Below the pieces are notes generated by a model that made no database searches, was not told the DNA's origin, and was given only the letters and a program-made list of their open reading frames with translations. A stretch of DNA of 64,000 nucleotides from Allobosea sp. AAP35 (lineage in GTDB: Bacteria > Pseudomonadota > Alphaproteobacteria > Rhizobiales > Beijerinckiaceae), in assembly GCF_001295925.1 (NCBI RefSeq), contig NZ_LJHQ01000043.1, positions 23,561-87,560 of the forward strand. Reading direction: 5' to 3'. How positions within the stretch are numbered: the stretch's first letter is position 1; each line of letters starts with the position of its first letter. Below, one piece after another: positions 46,618 through 57,173 of this stretch. Both the position numbers and the translations under genes were made by a program.

Positions 46618-47514
46618 CTATTTTTCCAGATCGATGCAGCACACGGCCCTGGCTGCCGCCAGCCCGTCCTCCTCGAAGCTCCCCGTCTCGTGGATGTTGA
46701 AATACGACAGATCCGCGCATTCGGCTGCGCTGACGACGCGCCATCCACCATCGACGTAACGGTAATAGGTCTCCGCGCGAACCTTTCCTTCGAACAGACC
46801 CTTGACCTTATCGATCATCGGCGCATCGAACTGCTGCAGCCAACCGTGGTTCTCGTACCTGCCAAACGGCACCGTCAGCAGAAGATGGCCGCCGGGCTCG
46901 AGAATGCGCCGGAACTCGGCCACGGCTGAGAGGTAGCTGTCGGGCGTCGCGTGCGGCCAAGGGTTGTTGCGCGAATATGTTTTGTATTCGTACGTAAAGC
47001 CGACATGTTCCAGTGTCGAGATGCAGACGATCGTCCTCGTCATCTCGTTACGCAAGATCATGTCGCGCAGGTCGCCGAAAAGATACGAAAGGCGCGGATC
47101 ATAGGTGATCCAGTCGGTCTCCAGTGTATAGATCAGGATCTTTCGATCCTTCAGTGCCGCTGTCTCAAGCAAAGATTGCTTGTTGAACGTCGATCCTGCA
47201 TCGACAATCAGACCGGTGTCTGATCCCAAGCGGGAGAATACCCAAGGATACTCGACGATCCGTTCGTCTAGGCGTGCGCCAAAGCCTTCCGGGAGTGTCT
47301 TGCCGCCCCGGAATTGATCCATGAGCGCGTTATCAGATAGAATATTCTGGAGCAGCCGCTCCTTGTATTCCGTGTAGCCGCTCGAGAAGGGCAGCCGGGA
47401 ACCTGAAAGATAGAGGTCAATCGCTCTGTCTTCGAAGCCTTCCTGCTGGTTGCCGCCGGACAATTGACTTTTAGCCTTGCTTTGGACTCGATGCAGGAGG
47501 GCTTGCCACGACAT
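46618..47514 (-). CDS. Class I SAM methyltransferase
   Basis: A 298-residue protein with a methyltransferase 11-like core: GLIVDAGSTFNKQSLLE as a variant of motif I, TIVCISTLEHVGF, and a loop RRILEPGGHLLLTVPFG that is typical after motif III. The first 85 residues (SGSRLPFSSGYTEYKERLL) resemble proteins often annotated as DUF268-like or hypothetical in sugar loci; I do not know their role. It is the first gene of the minus-strand arm and probably adds a methyl group to a sugar or lipid-linked intermediate. Confidence 0.75.
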   Translation of the reverse strand: MSWQALLHRVQSKAKSQLSGGNQQEGFEDRAIDLYLSGSRLPFSSGYTEYKERLLQNILSDNALMDQFRGGKTLPEGFGARLDERIVEYPWVFSRLGSDTGLIVDAGSTFNKQSLLETAALKDRKILIYTLETDWITYDPRLSYLFGDLRDMILRNEMTRTIVCISTLEHVGFTYEYKTYSRNNPWPHATPDSYLSAVAEFRRILEPGGHLLLTVPFGRYENHGWLQQFDAPMIDKVKGLFEGKVRAETYYRYVDGGWRVVSAAECADLSYFNIHETGSFEEDGLAAARAVCCIDLEK

Positions 47515-47832
47515 GGTTCAGTGCTTCTCCGGTGAGTAAGTCGGGCGCTTAGTTCGCCGTTCGTCGTCCCCTACCCCGTGAATGTAGCCAAGTCGAGTGC
47601 GTTTATCGGCTTACGACTGCGTAGCAAGCCGTACCAAGATCGCGCGCTCGCGGAAGACAGCCCCCAGCGCCTGCCCTGTCGCGGTGCAGGCCAGCGGTCG
47701 CGGCAAGATGCCAGACAGGGGTGCATGCCTGTATCAATCGGCCTTCTTGCCCTCTATCGATCAACTGAGCGATAAGGTTATTGCCTTGGTTGTCTGCCGC
47801 GGCGCAACGGGGCGTCCACGAGTATCTAAAGC
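47515..47832. other. Divergent intergenic region at right edge of the polysaccharide locus
   Basis: About 320 bases between the divergent methyltransferase and nadE starts. It should carry promoters for both units. I did not find a clear -35/-10 pair, a strong palindrome or a small ORF with natural composition. Confidence 0.4.
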
Positions 47833-49872
<2,040 letters not shown>

Positions 49873-49900
49873 GGCAGCGAGCTTCTGCTCGGAAACACTG

Positions 49901-49995
49901 CCGTCATCCCGGGCTTGCCCCGGGATCCATCATAGGGATCGACAGCGCTCTATGACGGATCCCGGCGCTCCGTTTCGCTTCGGCCGGGATGACGG
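49901..49995. repeat. Intergenic palindromic repeat downstream of nadE
   Basis: Outer arms CCGTCATCCCGG (49901-49912) and CCGGGATGACGG (49984-49995) pair perfectly, with a second inner pairing around GGGATCCATCATAGG and CTATGACGGATCCC. Placed between convergent genes nadE and the SDR, it can form a long hairpin and may end transcription on both strands. Confidence 0.8.
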
Positions 49996-50036
49996 GGGGT
50001 GTTTCCGAGCCAGCCGATCAACATGGCCGGCCCGCC

Positions 50037-50792
50037 TCACGACCGTCCGCCATCCACCGAGAGCACCTGCCCGGTGATCCAGCCGGCCTGCTCGCTCAGG
50101 AAGAACAGGCTCGCGGCCGCGATGTCGGCCGGCGTGCCGAGGCGGCGGGTGTGGATGCCGTCGATCAGGCGCTTCTGACCTTCGGCCCCGTAGCTCTCCC
50201 ATTGCCGCTCGGTCGCGGGGTTGGAGCGCACGAAGCCCGGCGCCACCGAATTCACGGTGATGCCATGCGGGCCGAACTCCCAGGCGAGCTGCTTGGTCAG
50301 CCCGACCAGCGCGTGCTTGGCGGAAGCATAGGCCTGGATGCCGGTCAGGCTCGGCCGCAGGCCCGCGCCCGAGGAAATGGTGACGATCCGGCCATGGCCG
50401 GAGGCCTTCATCGCGGGCGCGGCCGCCTGCGCGAGGAAGAAGGCGGAATCGACATTGGCCGCGAAGATCACCCGCCAGTCGGCTTCCGAGATTTCCTCGA
50501 TCGGCCGACCGACCTGGCCGCGCACGCCGCCTGCGGCATGGACCAGGAGTTCAAGTTTGCCGCTCTGCGCGACGATGTCGGCGATCAGCGCGGCACAGGA
50601 TTGCGCCGAGCCGAGATCGACCGCATGCGGGACCGCGCCGATCGCGGCCGCCGTGGCGGCGACCCCCTCGGCGTCGATATCGGCGAGATGGACGGTCGCG
50701 CCGGCCTCGACCAGAGCGGTCGCGATGGCGCGCCCGATGCCCTGGGCCGCGCCGGTGACCAGGGCTACGCGGTCGTCAAAACGGATTTGCAT
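50037..50792 (-). CDS. SDR-family oxidoreductase
   Basis: A 251-residue classical short-chain dehydrogenase. NAD(P) loop ALVTGAAQGIGRAIATAL, then LVHAAGGVRGQVG, catalytic SSGAGLRPSLTGIQAYASAKHAL (Ser, Tyr, Lys) and terminal GWITGQVLSVDGGRS. The substrate is unknown. It overlaps the ketopantoate-reductase-like gene by 28 bases on the same strand, which implies one transcript. Confidence 0.88.
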   Translation of the reverse strand: MQIRFDDRVALVTGAAQGIGRAIATALVEAGATVHLADIDAEGVAATAAAIGAVPHAVDLGSAQSCAALIADIVAQSGKLELLVHAAGGVRGQVGRPIEEISEADWRVIFAANVDSAFFLAQAAAPAMKASGHGRIVTISSGAGLRPSLTGIQAYASAKHALVGLTKQLAWEFGPHGITVNSVAPGFVRSNPATERQWESYGAEGQKRLIDGIHTRRLGTPADIAAASLFFLSEQAGWITGQVLSVDGGRS

Positions 50793-51805
50793 CGGTCGAT
50801 CAGCACTTTCAGGGTCTCGGGGGATTGCGGCCGCCGGCCATCCTCGATGTCGTGGATCAGGCTCACCAGCGTCTCGACCGCCGGTGTGGGCACGCCGGCC
50901 TGGCGGCCGAGTGCGGCAATGATGCCGATCTGCGGATCGACCTCGGTCTTGCGCTTGCGCACCGCCAGGTCGCGCCAGATGCCGGAATGGGTCTTGGCGG
51001 TCTTGGAGGTGTAGTCGGCGAGCCAGGCGATCGTCTCGATCTGCGGATATTCCGGCTGTCCGGGCGCGAAGACCATCGGGTCGAACTCGCCGAAACCCAG
51101 CGTCGAGACGCCGCGCGCGGCGGCCACCGCCGCGACCTCCTGGCCCAGCGCCAGCCAGACCACGAGGCGGTCGGGATCGGCGAAGTTCGCCGACATCGAA
51201 TCGCCCGTCAGCGCGGTGCCGAACAGCATCGCGCCATAGGAGAGCTTGCCCCAGAGATACCCCCAGATATTGGTGGTCAGGATCGATTTGGGCTCGAACG
51301 TCAGCAGCAGCCTGTGCATCGCGATGGCGCGCGGCGTGATCTGGCCGTCGATCTCGCCGACGACGACGGCACCCTCATTGCCGTAGAGGATCTCGCCCGG
51401 GCCATGCCAGTCGGCACCGAAATTGACGAAGCAGCCCATCGTCCGCTCCGCCCCGACGGCGGCCGCGATGGCGATCTCGTTGAGCCCGTTCTGGGCCGAG
51501 AGCACGTAGCCGTCGGGCGCCAGATGGGGGTTGAGCGCCGCGACCGCCTCGTCGGTCGCGCCGGCCTTCACCGCCAGCACGATGCGCTTGTAGGTGCCGG
51601 TGAGCTCGGCCGGCGTCACGGCGGGGATGGCCTGGCGGAATTCCTCGATCGGCCCGGTGATCGCAAGCCCGGTGGTGCGGCAGGCCTCGACATGGGCAGG
51701 CTCGATGTCGACGAGCAGCACGGGGATGCCGGCCCGCGCCCAATAGGCGCCCAGCGTCCCGCCGATGGCGCCTGCGCCCCAGATCAGGATGGGTTCAGTC
51801 GTCAT
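50765..51805 (-). CDS. Ketopantoate reductase family (PanE/ApbA-like) oxidoreductase
   Basis: A 346-residue NADP-dependent enzyme: ILIWGAGAIGGTLGAYWARA, LAVKAGATDEAV, SAQNGLNEI, NFGADWHGPGEI and the C-terminal domain with the NIWGYLWGKLSYGA Lys region. Family members reduce 2-dehydropantoate, but the catalytic surroundings of the C-terminal part differ from PanE, and pairing with an SDR in a catabolic neighbourhood points to another 2-keto acid. The substrate is not assigned. Confidence 0.78.
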   Translation of the reverse strand: MTTEPILIWGAGAIGGTLGAYWARAGIPVLLVDIEPAHVEACRTTGLAITGPIEEFRQAIPAVTPAELTGTYKRIVLAVKAGATDEAVAALNPHLAPDGYVLSAQNGLNEIAIAAAVGAERTMGCFVNFGADWHGPGEILYGNEGAVVVGEIDGQITPRAIAMHRLLLTFEPKSILTTNIWGYLWGKLSYGAMLFGTALTGDSMSANFADPDRLVVWLALGQEVAAVAAARGVSTLGFGEFDPMVFAPGQPEYPQIETIAWLADYTSKTAKTHSGIWRDLAVRKRKTEVDPQIGIIAALGRQAGVPTPAVETLVSLIHDIEDGRRPQSPETLKVLIDRCKSVLTTA

Positions 51806-51820
51806 GGGCTTTCTCCACCC

Positions 51821-51936
51821 CCGTCATCCCGGACAAGCTGCGCAGCAGCGCCGATCCGGGATCCATTCCGGAGCCTCTCAGGATGAATGTTCCGGCATGG
51901 ATCCCGGGTCTCCGCTGCGCTTCGCCCGGGATGACA
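51821..51936. repeat. Intergenic palindromic repeat
   Basis: CGTCATCCCGG-type left arm at 51822 and CCCGGGATGAC right arm ending at 51935, with inner arms GATCCGGGATCCATTCCGG and CCGGCATGGATCCCGG. A long imperfect hairpin between the isoaspartyl peptidase and ketopantoate-reductase-like genes, which are on the same strand. Confidence 0.75.
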
Positions 51937-51964
51937 CGGGGAGGGTGGGACGAGCCAACAACCA

Positions 51965-52915
51965 TCACGCCGGTCCCGCGATCTCGACCTCGCCATGCGT
52001 CGCGACATGGACGGTGCCGTCCGGCGTCACCCAGCCGCGATACATGCCTTGTGTGTTGTAGGGCGCGACGATGGTGCCGTCCGCATCGATCGCCACGAGC
52101 CCGGCGCCGATCTTGTGAGCGGTGAGCTCGCCGAGCACGGCTGCGCTCGCCTCTTCGAGACCGAGACCTTTATAGGCGATCAGCGAGGCCAGCTCATGGC
52201 CGACGCAGTAGCGGATGAAATACTCGCCCTTGCCGGTGCCCGACACGGCGCAACGCCCATCGCGGGCATAGGTGCCGGCGCCGATGATCGGGGAATCGCC
52301 GACGCGGCCGACAGGCTTGTTGGTATAGCCGCCGGTCGAGGTCGCCGCCGCCAGATGCCCTTCGGCATCCAGCGCGACGGCGCCGACGGTGCCGTGCTTT
52401 TCGGCCTCGCTGGCCTCGCCGGCCGTGCCGACCAGCTCGCGGATTTTCATGGAGGACAGGTTCTTGCGGCGCCGCTCGGTCGAGAAATGGCCGTTCTCGA
52501 CGATGTCGAGCCCTTCATGCGCGGCGAAGGTTTCGCCCGCCGGTCCCACGAGCAGCAGCGGGTCGCCGCGCAGCATCAGCGCCTTGGCGGCGCTGACGGG
52601 ATTGCGGATGCGCTTGACCGCTGCGACGGCGCCGGCTGCAAGTGTGGCGCCATCCATGATCGAGGCGTCGAGCTCATGTTCGCCCTCGGCGTTGAAGGCC
52701 GCGCCATAGCCGGCGTTGAAATGGACGGAATCCTCCATCACCCGCACGGCGGCCTCGACCGCATCGACGGCGCTGCCGCCAGCGCGGAGGATCGCCCAGC
52801 CGGCCCGCAGCGCAGCGGCGAGATCGGCCCGGGCATCGGCCCATTCCGCCTCGCTCATGTCGGATTTCGGCAGCGTGCCGCAGCCACCATGGATGGCGAG
52901 AGCGATGGTCGTCAT
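51965..52915 (-). CDS. Isoaspartyl peptidase/L-asparaginase (Ntn-hydrolase)
   Basis: A 316-residue Ntn-hydrolase that self-cleaves before Thr to give active alpha and beta subunits; by family it hydrolyses isoaspartyl dipeptides and asparagine. It has AIHGGCGTL, NAGYGAAFNAEGEHELDASI, the cleavage-site KHGTVGAVALD with nucleophile Thr, GGYTNKPVGRVGDSPIIGAG and GTGKGEYFIR. ATG 52915 is chosen; upstream in-frame codons are unlike the family. It is likely co-transcribed after the ABC transporter binding protein gene. Confidence 0.92.
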   Translation of the reverse strand: MTTIALAIHGGCGTLPKSDMSEAEWADARADLAAALRAGWAILRAGGSAVDAVEAAVRVMEDSVHFNAGYGAAFNAEGEHELDASIMDGATLAAGAVAAVKRIRNPVSAAKALMLRGDPLLLVGPAGETFAAHEGLDIVENGHFSTERRRKNLSSMKIRELVGTAGEASEAEKHGTVGAVALDAEGHLAAATSTGGYTNKPVGRVGDSPIIGAGTYARDGRCAVSGTGKGEYFIRYCVGHELASLIAYKGLGLEEASAAVLGELTAHKIGAGLVAIDADGTIVAPYNTQGMYRGWVTPDGTVHVATHGEVEIAGPA

Positions 52916-52999
52916 GAGGGAAGGCTCGATCCAAAAGGCAGGCGATGGGCGAATGGCGCGTGGCGAGTGGGTCCATTCGCCCCTCGCCACGCGCGTCTT

Positions 53000-54592
53000 T
53001 CACTTCTTGACGGGCTTGATGTCCATCGCCAGCGTGTCTTCGTCGACGCGCGGGGCAATCGTGACCTCGTCCTTCTGCATCGCCCAGGCCGAGCCGACCG
53101 CGACGATCGGCAGGCGCGGCCGGTCCTTGGCGACGATGGCATTGGCCTGCGAGAGCAGGTCGTTGCGCTTGGTCTCGTCGAGCTCGACCGCGGCATCCTC
53201 GATCAGCTTGTCGAGTTCGGCGTTCTTGTAGCCGAGCACATTGAAGGCGCCGAGTTTCTTGGCCGGATCGTTGGAGTGCACCACCGAGGACAGCGTGTAG
53301 TTGGCCTCGCCGGTCAGCGTGCCCCAGCCCGACATCGCCAGCGAGTACTCGGCACGCGTGCGGGCGGGGAAGAACACGGCTGCCGTCTGGGCGTTGGCGG
53401 TGACGTCGAGGCCGATGCGGGCCAGCATCTGCGCCACCGAGGTGCCGACCTGGCGGTCGCCCGGCAGGCGGTCATTGGTGAAGGAGAAGGTCGCCTTGAA
53501 GCCGTTGGGGTAGCCGGCCTCCTCGAGCAGCTTCTTGGCGCGGGGGATGTCGGCCTTCAGCGGCGGCAGGCTCTTGTTGAAGCCGGCGATGCTGGAGGTG
53601 ACGAGCTGGTTGACCGGCGCGCCGAGCCCTTCCATCGCGATCTCGACCAGCGCCGGCCGGTCGATGGCGAGGTCGATCGCCTCGCGCACGCGCGGGTCCT
53701 GCAGCGGGTTCTTCGGAAGGGGCGATCCGTCCTTGGCGCTGACCTGCGGGGAGGTGTCGCGCAGGTCGATCTCCATGTTGAAGACATAGACGGTGTCGAT
53801 CGTCGCGACCGTCAGCTTCGGGTCGCGCTTCAGCGTCGCCACATCCGAGGAGGGCGCGCGCACGATGATGTCGACCTGGCCGGCCTTCAGCTGCGCGACG
53901 CGGGCGGCGTCATTGGGCAGTTCCTTGCGGATGACCTTGGCCCAGGGCTCCTTGGGGCCCCAATAGCCGTCGAACCGGTCGAGCACGAGCTGGTCCTTCG
54001 GCGTCCAGGAGACGAACTTGTAGGGGCCGGTGCCGATCGCGGCCTTGCCCGAATTGAAGGTCTCGTTGGCATTGTCCTTGGTCAGGCCGGCGGCGGCCTT
54101 GGCCGAGACGATGAACAGGCGGATGAAGTCGTTGGGCAGGTTCGGCGCCGGGCCGTCGGTGACGATATGGACCGTCAGCGGGTCGATGATCTTCACCTCC
54201 TTGACGCGACGCACATAGATCGTCGTCGGGTTCGGGCCGGCCACCACTGGAATGCGCTCGATCGAGAACTTGACGTCCTCGGCGGTGAAATCCGAGCCGT
54301 CATGGAACTTGACGCCGGAGCGCAGCTTGAATTCCCAGGTGTCGGGCGCGATCGCCTTCCAGCTCGTGGCCAGGCGCGGCTCAATCTGCAGCTTGTCGCC
54401 CGACCAGGTCAGCGTGTCGAAGACATGCTTCAGCGCCTCGGCATGGGTGCCGGTGGCGGTGAAATGCGGGTCGATCGAATCGGGGCCGGCGCGCACGCCG
54501 ATGGTCAGGTTCTGGGCGAGCGTGGCCGTCGAAACGGAGCATCCCAGCAGCAGGGCGAGCGCGGCGATGCGGGTCATCTTGGTCGGTGTCAT
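53000..54592 (-). CDS. ABC transporter substrate-binding protein (peptide/opine type, SBP_bac_5)
   Basis: A 530-residue periplasmic binding protein. Residues 1-26 form a signal peptide (MTRIAALALLLGCSV, then ATLAQ). The mature part is of the DppA/OppA type: GPDSIDPHFTATGTHAEAL, VFDTLTWSGDKLQIEPRLATSW, WEFKLRSGVKFHDGSDFTAEDV. Its ATG overlaps the MarR gene stop (ATGA). The matching permeases and fused ATPase are on the opposite strand at 56199-59790, across the divergent regulatory region. Confidence 0.9.
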   Translation of the reverse strand: MTPTKMTRIAALALLLGCSVSTATLAQNLTIGVRAGPDSIDPHFTATGTHAEALKHVFDTLTWSGDKLQIEPRLATSWKAIAPDTWEFKLRSGVKFHDGSDFTAEDVKFSIERIPVVAGPNPTTIYVRRVKEVKIIDPLTVHIVTDGPAPNLPNDFIRLFIVSAKAAAGLTKDNANETFNSGKAAIGTGPYKFVSWTPKDQLVLDRFDGYWGPKEPWAKVIRKELPNDAARVAQLKAGQVDIIVRAPSSDVATLKRDPKLTVATIDTVYVFNMEIDLRDTSPQVSAKDGSPLPKNPLQDPRVREAIDLAIDRPALVEIAMEGLGAPVNQLVTSSIAGFNKSLPPLKADIPRAKKLLEEAGYPNGFKATFSFTNDRLPGDRQVGTSVAQMLARIGLDVTANAQTAAVFFPARTRAEYSLAMSGWGTLTGEANYTLSSVVHSNDPAKKLGAFNVLGYKNAELDKLIEDAAVELDETKRNDLLSQANAIVAKDRPRLPIVAVGSAWAMQKDEVTIAPRVDEDTLAMDIKPVKK

Positions 54593-55140
54593 GGTGCTGT
54601 TCCCTCTTTTTCTAGGTCTGTTGGCCAGGTCGGAGAAGCGATGACGAGCTTGTCCATCAGTTCGCAGAGCTGGCGTTGTTCGGTGTCGCTGAGAGCCGAC
54701 AGCATGGCCGTCTGCTGCTGGATCATCAGCGGCATGGTTTCTTCAAAAATCGCGCGGCCCGGCGCCGTCAGATACAAAACGAAGCTGCGCAGATCGTCAT
54801 GATCGGTTTCGCGCCGCAGCAGCCGCCGCTGCAGCAGCTTCTGGATCGAGCGGCTGAGCGTGTTCTTGGGCAGGCCCGAGGAGGCGACGATGTTCTTGGC
54901 CGCGACACCGTCGCGCAGGCCAACCGCATAGAGCGCGACGAATTCCGGCCTTACAAGGCCGTAGCGCGTCTCGATCCAGCGATAGACCGGGTCGTTGAAG
55001 CGAAACGCAACGAAATTCAGCCTGAACGACAGCCAGCACGGGTTGTCCCACAGCTTGGTGATGGTCAGCGGGTCGAGCTCGCGCAGCGCCTGCTCGCGCT
55101 CCGGACTGACGCGTGAAAGGGCTGTCGGCGCATGCCTCAT
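54589..55140 (-). CDS. MarR-family transcriptional regulator
   Basis: A 183-residue winged-helix protein. A wHTH region lies around residues 55-120: LVRPEFVALYAVGLRDGVAA, NIVASSGLPKNTLSRSIQKL and the wing LLRRETDHDDLRSFVLYLT, then a helical dimer domain. The start is ATG 55140 with GGGGAG upstream; the longer frame passes into the divergent promoter. It is coupled to the binding-protein gene by an ATGA overlap and is divergent from the creatininase and permease genes, so it most likely controls this uptake and degradation locus. Confidence 0.87.
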   Translation of the reverse strand: MRHAPTALSRVSPEREQALRELDPLTITKLWDNPCWLSFRLNFVAFRFNDPVYRWIETRYGLVRPEFVALYAVGLRDGVAAKNIVASSGLPKNTLSRSIQKLLQRRLLRRETDHDDLRSFVLYLTAPGRAIFEETMPLMIQQQTAMLSALSDTEQRQLCELMDKLVIASPTWPTDLEKEGTAP

Positions 55141-55168
55141 GCCCAGGATCTCCCCAGCTTTCCAATTT

Positions 55169-55184
55169 AGTTCCAAATGGAACT
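55169..55184. promoter_or_regulatory. Candidate MarR operator palindrome
   Basis: AGTTCCA-AA-TGGAACT is a perfect 7-bp inverted repeat with a 2-base centre, located 29 bases ahead of the marR start in the divergent intergenic region. Its 16-bp size and position fit a MarR-type dimer site that would block both directions. Function is inferred. Confidence 0.6.
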
Positions 55185-55345
55185 TGACGCTGTCGAAGGC
55201 CAGAGTCAAGGATGCTGGGATTGAGGATGATGGAGCATCGGCGGCCCGGCAAACCGTTTCTCTGCCGATGGCTCGACGATCACCGCCAACCGCCCGAAAT
55301 GACGACGTCGTCTCGAGCCGAACTATTGCTAGCAAGGATCAGGCC

Positions 55346-56047
55346 GTGCGTGTCGCGCAAATGAACTGGATGCAGATCGAAGCGCAGGCGAAGCGCGACG
55401 ATCGCTGCGTTCTGCCCTTGGGTTGTGTCGAGCAGCACGCTTTTCTCAGTCTCGCGACGGATGCGATCCTGGCCGAGAAGGTGGCCAATGATGCCGCCGA
55501 GCCGCTCGGCCTGCCGGTTTTTCCGGTGCTGGCCTATGGCATGACGCCGGCCTTCGCCGCCTATCCGGGCACGGTCTCGCTGCGCATGAGCACCTATGTC
55601 GCCGTGATGGAGGACATGCTGGAGGCGTTCTACCGCTCGGGCTTTCGCCGCATCGTGCTGGTCAACGGCCATGGCGGCAATGCGCCGATCATGACGCTCG
55701 CCACCGAATGGATGGGCCGGCGCACCGATGCCAGCGTGCGCCTGCACAATTGGTGGGCGGGCCCGCGCTTTCAGGCAGCGGTTCAGGCCATTGATCCCGC
55801 CGCCTCCCACGCCTCCTGGATGGAGAATTTTCCCTGGACCCGGCTCGAAGGCGTCGCCATGCCCGACGCGGAAAAGCCCCCCTTCAATGCTGCCCTTTAT
55901 CAGGCCTCACCTCCGGCCAAGCGGCGCGAAATCCTCGGCGACGGCAATTTCCATGGCCGCTACCAGCGCTCCGACAATGAGATGCTCAGCCTCTGGCAGG
56001 TCGGCGTCGAGGAGACGCGCGCGGCGATGGTGGAGCACTGGCCGTGA
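55346..56047 (+). CDS. Creatininase-family amidohydrolase
   Basis: A 233-residue member of the creatininase family, which opens cyclic amides (creatinine) or formamides with two metals. Seen are LPLGCVEQHAFLSLATDAIL (Glu and metal-ligand His/Asp), VFPVLAYGMTPAFAAYPG, VLVNGHGGNAPI and the late GDGNFHGRYQ region. The probable start is GTG 55346 behind AAGGATCAG; ATG 55361 is the alternative. The much longer frame crosses the marR gene. Located directly before the importer genes, it likely acts on the imported compound. Confidence 0.85.
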   Translation: MRVAQMNWMQIEAQAKRDDRCVLPLGCVEQHAFLSLATDAILAEKVANDAAEPLGLPVFPVLAYGMTPAFAAYPGTVSLRMSTYVAVMEDMLEAFYRSGFRRIVLVNGHGGNAPIMTLATEWMGRRTDASVRLHNWWAGPRFQAAVQAIDPAASHASWMENFPWTRLEGVAMPDAEKPPFNAALYQASPPAKRREILGDGNFHGRYQRSDNEMLSLWQVGVEETRAAMVEHWP

Positions 56048-56070
56048 GAGCGGCGGTCCCCACCCTGAGC

Positions 56071-56169
56071 CCTCATCCTGAGGAGCCGCTTCAGCGGCGT
56101 CTCGAAGGATGCTCCAGCGCGCTCTGGAACATCCTTCGAGACGCGCCTGCGGCGCTCCTCAGGATGAGG
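56071..56169. repeat. Long palindromic hairpin between creatininase and permease genes
   Basis: CCTCATCCTGAGGAGC (56071-56086) pairs with GCTCCTCAGGATGAGG (56154-56169), and the interior continues pairing around GCGTCTCGAAGGATG and CATCCTTCGAGACGC. This makes a near-perfect stem of about 45 bp. The sequence differs from the GTCATCCC family, so it is a second palindrome family. Being inside a probable operon it may act on mRNA stability or partial termination. Confidence 0.8.
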
Positions 56170-56198
56170 GCTGTGGGATGTGGCCTGCGGGCAGCATC

Positions 56199-57173
56199 AT
56201 GCTAGGCCACATCCTCGGCCGGCTCGGTCAGGCGCTCGTCGTCATGCTCGTCATGTCCGCGCTGGTCTTCGTCGGCGTCTATGCCATCGGCAATCCGATC
56301 GACGTGCTGATCGGCCCCGATGTCAGCCAGGACATCAGGCTCGACACGATCGCCCGCTACGGGCTCGATCAGCCGCTCTGGCGCCAGTACTTCACCTTCC
56401 TCGGGCGCATCCTGCAGGGCGATTTCGGCCGCTCCTTCGTCTTCGGCATGCCGGTGCTGGATCTGATCCTGTCGCGGCTGCCAGCAACGCTGGAACTGAC
56501 GCTCGCGGCCGTCGTCGGCGCCGCGCTGATCGGCATCCCTGCCGGAATCTATGCCGGCTACAGGCCCGACGGTCTCGCCGCCAAGGCGATCATGACGATC
56601 TCGATCCTGGGCTTCTCGGTGCCGACCTTCTGGATCGGCCTCGTGCTGATCATCGCCTTTGCCGTCGAGCTGCAATGGCTTCCCGCCGGTGGCCGCGGCG
56701 AGACTTATGCCCTCTTCGGCGTTCAATGGAGCTTCCTCACCGCCAATGGCTTGAGCCATCTCCTGCTGCCGGCGGCCAATCTCGCCTTCTTCAAGCTCGC
56801 GCTGATGACCCGGCTGGCGCGCGCCGGCACCCGCGAGGCGATGCTGTCGGACACGGTGAAATTCGCCCGCGCCGCCGGTCTGTCCGAATGGACGGTGCTG
56901 CGCCGGCACGTGCTGCGGCTGATCGCGATCCCGCTGGTCACCGTATTCGGGCTCGAATTCGCCTCGACGCTCGCCTTTGCCGTCGTCACCGAGACGATCT
57001 TCTCCTGGCCCGGCATCGGCAAGCTGATCATCGATTCGATCACCTCGCTCGATCGGCCGGTGATGGTGGCCTATCTGATGCTCGTCTCCTTCGTCTTCAT
57101 CATGATCAATTTCCTCGTCGATCTCGCCTATGTCGGGCTCGATCCGCGGCTGCGCCGGGCGGGTTCGCGATGA
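56199..57173 (+). CDS. ABC transporter permease, DppB/OppB-like
   Basis: A 324-residue membrane permease. It has a first helix at residues 10-28, the family loop YGLDQPLWRQYFTFLGRILQGDFGRSF, membrane helices through 100-310 and an EAA-type loop near FARAAGLSEWTVLRRHVLR. It should pair with the next permease and the fused ATPase, and take substrate from the periplasmic binding protein at 53000. I start it at ATG 56199; ATG 56178 is possible. It overlaps the next gene by 4 bases. Confidence 0.9.
   Translation: MLGHILGRLGQALVVMLVMSALVFVGVYAIGNPIDVLIGPDVSQDIRLDTIARYGLDQPLWRQYFTFLGRILQGDFGRSFVFGMPVLDLILSRLPATLELTLAAVVGAALIGIPAGIYAGYRPDGLAAKAIMTISILGFSVPTFWIGLVLIIAFAVELQWLPAGGRGETYALFGVQWSFLTANGLSHLLLPAANLAFFKLALMTRLARAGTREAMLSDTVKFARAAGLSEWTVLRRHVLRLIAIPLVTVFGLEFASTLAFAVVTETIFSWPGIGKLIIDSITSLDRPVMVAYLMLVSFVFIMINFLVDLAYVGLDPRLRRAGSR

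Noticed and set aside
51995..54802. A 935-codon open frame on the plus strand
   Set aside because: It runs antisense to the isoaspartyl peptidase and binding-protein genes, both with clear family motifs. The frame is a by-product of high GC content.
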